A stretch of DNA of 11,032 nucleotides. Origin: Chloroflexota bacterium (lineage in GTDB: Bacteria; Chloroflexota; Limnocylindria; Limnocylindrales; CSP1-4). Shown in pieces: positions 7,168-11,032 of this stretch. The first letter of the stretch is position 1; each line of letters starts with the position of its first letter. The stretch lies in the NCBI GenBank assembly GCA_021777365.1, contig JAJYDP010000113.1, forward strand, positions 1 to 11,032, read 5' to 3'. Under the pieces are notes generated by a model, which saw only the letters and a program-made list of their open reading frames with translations, had not been told where the DNA came from and searched no databases. The translations under genes and the position numbers were made by a program.

Positions 7168-7233
7168 GCAGGCGGGCAGGCGGGCAGGCGGGCAGGCGGG
7201 CAGGCGGGCAGGCGGCAGGCGGCAGGCGGCAGG
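7168..7233. repeat. Microsatellite switching from 8-bp to 7-bp units
   Basis: Six exact copies of GCAGGCGG (7168-7215) are followed by two copies of the 7-bp CAGGCGG and a partial one (7216-7233). It lies just downstream of the XRE regulator stop. Copy number may vary by replication slippage. Confidence 0.9.
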
Positions 7234-7277
7234 CCCGTGCGTCGGGGCGGTGCGTGCCCCTGCTGGCCGCCCGTCGG

Positions 7278-8579
7278 CTACTGGCCGCCCTTCAGGGCCT
7301 CCCGCATCAGCTCGAACGCGCGCTCGTGCTCCCCGGCGTCCGCCAGCCGCTCGGCCCATTCCCCGAGCACCTCGCGGAGGCGCGCGGGTGACCCGGCGCG
7401 GCGGGCCAGGTCGGCTGCCCGCTCGTACAGGGCGAGAGACGCGGCTCGCTGCCCCTCGGCGGCATCGGCCCGCGCCAGCGTCACGAGCGCGTCGATCTCG
7501 GCCGGTGCGTTCGAGGTCCGCTCGGCCAGGTCGAGCGCTTCGCGCGCCAGCCGCATCCCGTCGGCCTGGGAGCCCCGCGCCAGCGCGATCCGCGCCTGCG
7601 TGTCGAGCACGTTCGCCAGCCGCCGTTCGTCGCCCAGGCGCTCGAACCGGGCTCGCGCGTCGGCCGCCAGCTCCTCCGCCCGGTCCGCGCGGTCGAGCGA
7701 CAGGTTGGACAGGGCCAGGTCGTTCTCGACTCCGGCCAGGTCGAAGTCGGTCGTCGACGCCCGGTACAGCGTGACGCTCGCCATCGCCGCCCTGGTCGCA
7801 CCGTCGTAGTCCCCCGCTTCCCTGCAGCGGAGGGCGAGCTCGTGGTAGAAGACCGCCCGATGGTGGTCGTTCAGCCGCTCGGCGAGTGCGCGTATCTCGT
7901 CGAGATGGGCCACCGCCGCGGTGTGGTCGCCGGCACGGGCGGCGGCGGTCGAGAGGGCGATCACGAGGCGCAGCTCGAAATCCGGGACCACGCTGACCCC
8001 GCCTCGGACGTCGTCCAGCAGGGCCTGCAGGACCGCGATCGCTTCGGTCGTGTGGCCCTGCGCGTATTCGCCTTCGGCCAGCCAGTACCGCGTGAGGGCG
8101 GCACGTACCGGGTGCCCCAGCGAGGCGAACACCTGGACGGCCTCGTCGGCCGCGGACACGGCTTCGGCGCCTCGGTCCAGCCTCACCAGGGCCTCGGACA
8201 ACCCGAGCAGGAGCTCGGCGCGCTGCAGCGGCGCGTCGGTGGCCGTGAGCAGCGCCCGGAACGCGTCGGCGGCCTCCTGCCAGTGATGCGAAGCCAGCGC
8301 GAGATCGGCCTCGAGGCGGGCCCACCCGGCCGGGCCGTCACCCAGGAACCGCTCGGCCGAGAGCCCCAGGCGCTCGGCGAAGAAGGTCAGCGCGGCCATG
8401 GACGGCCTGGACAGGCCGTTCTCGAGGGCGCTGACATAGGCTTTCGTGTAGCGGGGAGATGCCAGCTGCTGCTGGGTGAGCCGCGCCGCCAGCCTGGCCG
8501 TCCGGAGGCGCGAGCCAATCTGTTGGGCCAGTTCCGATTGGTCGACGACCACGCGTCGTCGGGTCCGAGTTCCAGTCAC
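7278..8579 (-). CDS. XRE-family transcriptional regulator with C-terminal TPR repeats
   Basis: The 433-residue protein has an N-terminal lambda-repressor-like helix-turn-helix (about 17-79: SELAQQIGSRLRTARLAARLTQQQLA, then YTKAYVSALENGLSRPSMAALTFFAERLGLS) followed by Ala/Leu/Glu-rich helical pairs to the end. Several have TPR character, for example RAELLLGLSEALVRLDRGAEAVSAADEA and PAEIDALVTLARADAAEGQRAASLALYERA. This architecture is a cytosolic DNA-binding regulator whose TPR part senses a ligand or partner protein; the signal is unknown. GTG 8579 is chosen because TACACT lies 7 nt upstream (leaderless), the HTH begins soon after, and upstream frame residues are low-complexity. It is divergent from the leader/DsrE/TusA operon, with palindromes in the shared 250-bp region, so it is a good candidate regulator of that operon and of itself. 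Confidence 0.88.
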   Translation of the reverse strand: MTGTRTRRRVVVDQSELAQQIGSRLRTARLAARLTQQQLASPRYTKAYVSALENGLSRPSMAALTFFAERLGLSAERFLGDGPAGWARLEADLALASHHWQEAADAFRALLTATDAPLQRAELLLGLSEALVRLDRGAEAVSAADEAVQVFASLGHPVRAALTRYWLAEGEYAQGHTTEAIAVLQALLDDVRGGVSVVPDFELRLVIALSTAAARAGDHTAAVAHLDEIRALAERLNDHHRAVFYHELALRCREAGDYDGATRAAMASVTLYRASTTDFDLAGVENDLALSNLSLDRADRAEELAADARARFERLGDERRLANVLDTQARIALARGSQADGMRLAREALDLAERTSNAPAEIDALVTLARADAAEGQRAASLALYERAADLARRAGSPARLREVLGEWAERLADAGEHERAFELMREALKGGQ

Positions 8580-8586
8580 GCCCGGA

Positions 8587-8592
8587 AGTGTA
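8587..8592 (-). promoter_or_regulatory. -10 box of the XRE regulator (leaderless)
   Basis: TACACT on the minus strand ends 7 nt before GTG 8579 and is identical to the -10 of the divergent operon (8818-8823). No good -35 is found 17 bp upstream (TCAACG) and no Shine-Dalgarno precedes the GTG. Confidence 0.45.
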
Positions 8593-8696
8593 CCGGTACG
8601 TCGCGGGATCGTTGACCCGCCGAGTGGCGCGAACGTGCCGGCTGAACGGCACGGGTATCCGGGGCCCGGGCGCGTCGACGGGGCCGCAAACACGAC

Positions 8697-8744
8697 ACGG
8701 CCGCTCGCACGGCCGCAGACACGGCCGTACACCCGGCCGCCAAC
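8697..8744. repeat. Four tandem 12-bp repeats in the divergent intergenic region
   Basis: Units at 8697, 8709, 8721 and 8733 share [A/C]CGGCCG followed by a variable tail ending mostly in AC, in strict 12-bp period. Each contains CGGCCG. They lie between the XRE regulator promoter and the palindrome pair at 8754-8792. Function unknown; protein binding sites or simple slippage are both possible. Confidence 0.75.
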
Positions 8745-8753
8745 GCGCGATGA

Positions 8754-8792
8754 CCGCGATGATCGCTGGCCGTTCACAACCGCGATGATCGC
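8754..8792. promoter_or_regulatory. Paired operator-like palindromes upstream of the sulfur-relay promoter
   Basis: The 13-bp CCGCGATGATCGC occurs at 8754-8766 and 8780-8792, exactly 26 bp apart. Each contains GCGAT-G-ATCGC, symmetric around one base. A partial copy (GCGATGA) begins at 8747. The second full copy ends 2 bp before the -35 box. The placement suits an activator or repressor, plausibly the divergent XRE-TPR protein. Confidence 0.6.
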
Positions 8793-8794
8793 GA

Positions 8795-8823
8795 TTGACC
8801 CGATCGCCCCGCGTCCATACACT
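8795..8823 (+). promoter_or_regulatory. Promoter of the leader-DsrE-TusA operon (TTGACC-17-TACACT)
   Basis: TTGACC (8795-8800) and TACACT (8818-8823) have an exact 17-bp spacer, a good sigma-70-type promoter. The -10 ends 6 nt before ATG 8830, so transcription probably begins at that ATG. Confidence 0.65.
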
Positions 8824-8829
8824 CCGCCC

Positions 8830-8898
8830 ATGCGCCGAACCCGCGTCCCCGTTCCGCACGGGCACCCGTGCGCCTGTCCGGGCGCCGGCGCGACCTGA
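8830..8898 (+). CDS. Leaderless 22-codon leader peptide with two Cys codons
   Basis: ATG 8830 lies 6 nt past the TACACT box with no Shine-Dalgarno, so it would be read as a leaderless mRNA. The peptide is MRRTRVPVPHGHPCACPGAGAT, with Cys codons at 8869-8871 (TGC) and 8875-8877 (TGT), ending with TGA 8896-8898. It lies in a different frame from, and 64 nt before, the DsrE-like start. The stop codon is part of GAACCTCG (8897-8904), which is complementary to the DsrE Shine-Dalgarno region. I read it as a regulatory upstream ORF rather than a functional peptide: ribosome position near the Cys codons and stop would decide the fold of the leader. Leaderless Cys-codon leader ORFs that control downstream genes are known in mycobacteria. 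A chance ORF cannot be excluded. Confidence 0.5.
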   Translation: MRRTRVPVPHGHPCACPGAGAT

Positions 8899-8957
8899 AC
8901 CTCGTCCCCCGGGGTGCGCGCCGGCGATCGATCCCCAGGCCGACGCACCCGAGGTTC
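8883..8957 (+). promoter_or_regulatory. Candidate attenuator RNA with mutually exclusive stems
   Basis: Stem A: CGCCGGCGCG (8883-8892) pairs perfectly with CGCGCCGGCG (8917-8926). Stem B: GAACCTCG (8897-8904) pairs perfectly with CGAGGTTC (8950-8957), which holds the GAGG Shine-Dalgarno of the DsrE-like gene. The 5' arm of B is in the loop of A, so the two interlock and would normally exclude each other. The leader ORF ends inside this region, so its translation should choose between them. The direction of control cannot be read from sequence alone. Confidence 0.5.
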
Positions 8958-8962
8958 CTTCC

Positions 8963-9460
8963 GTGGCTGCATCTCTCCCGGCCGTCAAGGACGGCGTCAC
9001 CATCGTCGTCTTCTCCGGCGACTTCGACCGCGTCCAGGCCGCGTTCAACATCGCGGTCGGCGCCGCCTCGAGCGGCCTGCCGGTCAGCATGTTCTTCACG
9101 TTCTGGGGGCTCGACGTCCTCACCCGCCCCAACGCGTCGCGCGTCGGGCGCGATCCGCTGCGCACCGCCTTCCGCTGGTTGAAGCCCGGCGGAGCGGGAC
9201 GCCTGCCGCTGACCCGCTTCAACTTCCTGGGCCTGGGCCCGGTGCTGATGCGGCGGCTGATGGGCCAGTTCCGCATGCCCACGGTCGACCAGATGGTGGA
9301 GCTCGCGCACTCCCTCGGCGTCAGGTACATCGCCTGCACGATCACGATGGGGGTGATGGGCCTGACCGAGGCCGACCTGCTGCCGATCGTCGACTCGTAC
9401 GCGGGCGTCGCCACCTACCTGGCGGACGCGCGCGGCAGCGACGTCAACCTGTTCATCTGA
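8963..9460 (+). CDS. DsrE/DsrF/DrsH-like sulfur-relay protein
   Basis: The 165-residue product fits the DsrE_2 group: VTIVVFSGDFDRVQAAFNIAVGAASSGLPVSMFFTFWGLDVL (12-53) is a Rossmann-like start, and VDQMVELAHSLGVRYIACTITMGVMGLTEADLLP (108-141) holds a single conserved Cys (C125), the probable persulfide-carrying residue. The middle Arg/Gly/Pro-rich loop (about 60-100) with RRLMGQFRMPT is typical of the group. It likely passes sulfane sulfur to or from the TusA-like protein encoded 34 nt downstream in the cytosol. GTG 8963 is chosen because GAGG (8951-8954) lies 8 nt upstream and homology begins just after it. The frame stays open to TTG 8795, but that TTG is the -35 box and the extra residues are unlike the family. 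Its Shine-Dalgarno can be sequestered by the leader. Confidence 0.85.
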   Translation: MAASLPAVKDGVTIVVFSGDFDRVQAAFNIAVGAASSGLPVSMFFTFWGLDVLTRPNASRVGRDPLRTAFRWLKPGGAGRLPLTRFNFLGLGPVLMRRLMGQFRMPTVDQMVELAHSLGVRYIACTITMGVMGLTEADLLPIVDSYAGVATYLADARGSDVNLFI

Positions 9461-9494
9461 CCCCGTTTCACCTCAGCCGCGAAAGGCGATCCCC

Positions 9495-9758
9495 ATGACC
9501 GAACAACGTCCCAACCCAGCCCTCCCGCGCGCCGACGTCGTCGTGGACGCCTCCGGGTTCCTCTGCCCGATGCCCATCGTCAAGCTGGCGCAGGCGGTCA
9601 AGTCGGTCGCCGTCGGTCAGATCGTCGAGGTGGTCGCCACCGACCCGGGCATCCTCGCCGACGCGCCGGCGTGGGCGCAGATGACCCGGCAGGACATCAT
9701 CGGCGCCTGGTCGGAGGGCGACCGGCACCACTTCTGGTTCCGCAAGCTGCACGAGTGA
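9495..9758 (+). CDS. TusA-family sulfur carrier protein
   Basis: The 87-residue protein carries the family hallmark GFLCPMPIVKLAQAVK (21-36), in which C24 of the CPxP motif accepts the persulfide. VEVVATDPGILADAPAWAQMTRQDIIG and the C-terminal HHFWFRKLHE complete the two-layer alpha/beta fold at normal length. TusA-like proteins move sulfur between cysteine desulfurases or rhodaneses and biosynthetic targets, or work with DsrE-type proteins in sulfur oxidation and trafficking; which applies here is open because no desulfurase, rhodanese or Hdr gene is in the window. AAAGG (9482-9486) gives a normal Shine-Dalgarno 8 nt before the ATG. It is in one operon with the DsrE-like gene. The symbol is left blank because TusA paralogues (SirA, YeeD, YedF) cannot be separated by eye. 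Confidence 0.9.
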   Translation: MTEQRPNPALPRADVVVDASGFLCPMPIVKLAQAVKSVAVGQIVEVVATDPGILADAPAWAQMTRQDIIGAWSEGDRHHFWFRKLHE

Positions 9759-9760
9759 GG

Positions 9761-9774
9761 GGCTCGCCTGAGCC
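9761..9774 (+). terminator. Small hairpin after the TusA-like gene
   Basis: GGCTC-GCCT-GAGCC forms a 5-bp stem with a 4-nt loop 2 nt after the stop. A wider pair, GGCCCGGC (9775-9782) and GCCGGGCC (9824-9831), follows. There is no T run, so termination here is only a suggestion. Confidence 0.3.
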
Positions 9775-9852
9775 GGCCCGGCCGGCCCGAATTGCCCGAA
9801 CTGCCCCGATCTCGCCGGGCCAGCCTCACTCCGGGACACCACCGTCCGGCTG

Positions 9853-9869
9853 GCCATACAAAGTATGGC
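9853..9869. repeat. 17-bp palindromic repeat, copy 1
   Basis: GCCATACAAAGTATGGC has 7-bp arms around AAA. An identical copy starts 77 bp downstream. It lies in the 304-bp gene-free stretch between the TusA-like gene and the end of the peptidase gene. Confidence 0.85.
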
Positions 9870-9929
9870 GCCGTTGCCGACGGTCGCTGGCTCCGGGCGC
9901 TCGACTCCCTGAGCCGCTTCCGCCGAGCC

Positions 9930-9946
9930 GCCATACAAAGTATGGC
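9930..9946. repeat. 17-bp palindromic repeat, copy 2
   Basis: Identical to the copy at 9853-9869, with the arms extended to 8 bp here by a flanking C/G pair. The AT-rich core stands out in GC-rich surroundings. It may be a dispersed palindromic element or a protein binding site; no gene starts close by. Confidence 0.85.
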
Positions 9947-10032
9947 GCGCGTGACACGGGTCGCCGGGGGCACGGGAGTGCCAGCCCGAGGCATCCACGA
10001 TTCGCGGGACCTCGCGGGGGGCCTGGACGCCG

Positions 10033-10060
10033 CGCCTCGCGAGCCCCGACTCGCGAGGCG
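10033..10060 (-). terminator. Strong hairpin after the eqolisin-like peptidase gene
   Basis: CGCCTCGCGAG (10033-10043) and CTCGCGAGGCG (10050-10060) form a perfect 11-bp stem with a 6-nt loop, 2 nt past the peptidase stop on the minus strand. No U tract follows, so it is an atypical terminator or a 3'-end stabilising structure. It could also stop plus-strand transcripts from the sulfur operon. Confidence 0.55.
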
Positions 10061-10062
10061 GA

Positions 10063-10869
10063 TCAGGAGCTGGGCGGGCTCGGCGACGTGGAACCGTATG
10101 CGATGTTGAACCCGTCGACGTCACTGTCGGGCAGGGACGGCGTGGAGACCTGGGTCCGGTGCTGGATCATCACGCCACCGTCGCTCGTGACGAGACTGGG
10201 GCTCGCGTTGTTGACGGTGCCCGGATCGAAGGTCGTCTGCCCATAGTGGGCGAGCGTCGCAATGTGGCCGCCGATGGTGGGCGCCTCCTCGATCCACTCG
10301 GCGGATGAGCCGGGGCCGCTGTAGGCCTGGGCGGTGGTGAACGTCCCCCCAGTGGTGCTGTCCGCGATGGTGATCGTCCACGTGCCGCTCGATCCCTGGG
10401 CGATGGTGGCGCTCATCTTGTCGCCCGGCGTGATCGTCATCGTGGTGATCGGCGTCTCGGCCGCGGGGAGGATCTCCCACCAGGCGTAGTAGTGCGCTGC
10501 CCCGGCGTAGTAGTCCTGCTCGGTGCCGGTCTGGATCAGGCTGCTGTTGTTGAACCCATCGATCCCGATCCACGACGACGAGTAGGTGGATCCACTCGAT
10601 GGCTGCACCGTCGGGACCGTCCACTGGCCGGTCACGCTCGCGTAGCTGCCCGTCGAGCCGGTGACGGCGTACCCAGACCAGTTGGACGACGCCCAGCCAA
10701 AGCCGGAACCGCCGCCCCCGCCCCCGCCGTGGCCGTGGCCCCCTTTGCCACCGGGGTCCACCACCCTCGGCGCATGGATGACGGTCGCGCTCGCGGCCGC
10801 AACCGAAGGCGCGGCAAGCATCGTCGCGCACAGTACCCCGCTCGCCAGCGTCGCGATGGACCGTCGCAT
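10063..10869 (-). CDS. Secreted glutamic peptidase (G1/eqolisin-like, Peptidase_A4 fold)
   Basis: The 268-residue preprotein begins with a signal peptide (about 1-28, MRRSIATLASGVLCATMLAAPSVAAASA) and a Gly/His-rich linker (40-58, GGKGGHGHGGGGGGGSGFG). The catalytic domain follows: SSNWSGYAVTGS (61-72), SVTGQWTVPTV (78-88), SSWIGIDGFNNSSLIQTGTEQDY (98-120), YYAWWEILPA (127-136), AEWIEEAP (190-197) and LAHYGQTTF. This pattern is that of scytalidoglutamic-type peptidases, with Q82 and the Glu of AEW (E191) as the likely catalytic pair. It would act outside the cell, probably best at acid pH as in fungal relatives. There is no cysteine after the signal peptide. GAGGGG lies 9 nt before ATG 10869 and supports the start. 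It is a single gene, ended by the hairpin at 10033-10060. Confidence 0.87.
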   Translation of the reverse strand: MRRSIATLASGVLCATMLAAPSVAAASATVIHAPRVVDPGGKGGHGHGGGGGGGSGFGWASSNWSGYAVTGSTGSYASVTGQWTVPTVQPSSGSTYSSSWIGIDGFNNSSLIQTGTEQDYYAGAAHYYAWWEILPAAETPITTMTITPGDKMSATIAQGSSGTWTITIADSTTGGTFTTAQAYSGPGSSAEWIEEAPTIGGHIATLAHYGQTTFDPGTVNNASPSLVTSDGGVMIQHRTQVSTPSLPDSDVDGFNIAYGSTSPSPPSS

Positions 10870-10933
10870 GTCGATCGTCCCCTCGTCGGCGTTGCCGCCC
10901 GGAACGGCAGCTCAGCCGCAGGATACCCGCTCT

Positions 10934-10977
10934 GCGACCGCGGTCCCACTACCCGGCGACCGCGGTCCCACTACCCG
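10934..10977. repeat. Two exact, adjacent 22-bp direct repeats upstream of the peptidase gene
   Basis: Copies at 10934-10955 and 10956-10977 are identical and abut. Each begins with GCGACCGCGGTC, containing the palindrome GACCGCGGTC, and ends CACTACCCG. They lie 65-108 bp upstream of the peptidase ATG, next to a weak -10-like TATCCT (minus strand, 10925-10920), so they may be regulator binding sites on one face of the helix. Confidence 0.85.
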
Positions 10978-10998
10978 CTTCGGCCGCCCCGGATGGCA

Positions 10999-11014
10999 GG
11001 TGCCAGCTGTCACC
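10999..11014. promoter_or_regulatory. Near-perfect 16-bp palindrome at the right edge
   Basis: GGTGCCAGCTGTCACC is symmetric at 14 of 16 positions. It lies upstream of the 22-bp repeats in a 163-bp stretch (10870-11032) with no gene. It may belong to a gene beyond the window. Confidence 0.3.
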
Positions 11015-11032
11015 GGCATCCACCGAGGGCCC

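Noticed and set aside
7168..7233. CRISPR-like array
   Set aside because: Units are 7-8 bp with no spacers; this is a microsatellite.
6250..8325. 691-codon minus-strand ORF
   Set aside because: It overlaps vapBC in antisense and the XRE regulator in another frame, and runs through tandem repeats. The sequence is Arg/Ala/Pro/Gly-rich with no family signature.
8795..8962. Longer start (TTG 8795) for the DsrE-like gene
   Set aside because: The TTG is part of the -35 box, the extra residues are low complexity, and GTG 8963 has a Shine-Dalgarno.
9468..10124. Minus-strand ORFs across the TusA-like gene and following gap
   Set aside because: They are antisense to TusA, pass through the palindromic repeats, and look like compositional shadows.

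Overview
The window is GC-rich bacterial DNA with third-position G/C bias, so most long open frames are antisense shadows. Gene content (TadE/Tad pseudopilin-like proteins with long cysteine-bearing ectodomains, a secreted eqolisin-type peptidase, an XRE-TPR regulator) and several apparently leaderless promoters suggest a soil or freshwater Chloroflexota (Limnocylindria/Dormibacter-like) or a deep-branching actinobacterium. This placement is inference; there is no rRNA or other marker gene. No tRNA, rRNA, CRISPR array, IS element or phage gene was seen.

Layout: (1) 1-4614, minus strand: a TadE-like pseudopilin, a Tad/TadG-like anchored surface protein, then a secreted alkaline-phosphatase-superfamily phosphoesterase that runs off the left edge. 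(2) 4720-5919, plus strand: a divergent M20-family amidohydrolase, followed by a large bulged inverted repeat. (3) 6140-6771, plus strand: a VapBC-type toxin-antitoxin pair with its own promoter and an operator-like palindrome. (4) 6771-7277: the gap between the convergent vapC and regulator genes, holding two sets of short tandem repeats and a GC-rich hairpin. (5) 7278-8579, minus strand: an XRE-family regulator with TPR repeats, divergent from (6) 8830-9758, plus strand: a 22-codon leader ORF, a DsrE-like protein and a TusA-like sulfur carrier. (7) 9759-10062: an intergenic stretch with two identical 17-bp palindromes. (8) 10063-10869, minus strand: a secreted glutamic (G1/eqolisin) peptidase with a strong hairpin after its stop and a tandem 22-bp repeat upstream.

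The most notable locus is 8580-9758. The divergent intergenic region carries two GCGATGATCGC palindromes exactly 26 bp apart, a well-spaced promoter (TTGACC-17 bp-TACACT) and an ATG 6 nt past the -10, so the mRNA probably begins at that ATG. The resulting 22-codon ORF has two near-adjacent Cys codons. Its stop codon lies inside an 8-nt segment perfectly complementary to the Shine-Dalgarno region of the DsrE-like gene. This looks like a cysteine-responsive, translation-coupled attenuator controlling a sulfur-relay operon, comparable to leaderless Cys-codon leader ORFs reported in mycobacteria. Function is inferred, not shown.

A second theme is leaderless starts: the amidohydrolase, vapB, the XRE regulator and the sulfur leader ORF all have a -10-like hexamer (CATACT, CACACT, TACACT, TACACT) ending 6-7 nt before the start codon and no Shine-Dalgarno. 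The phosphoesterase, Tad, DsrE-like, TusA-like and peptidase genes have recognisable Shine-Dalgarno sequences.
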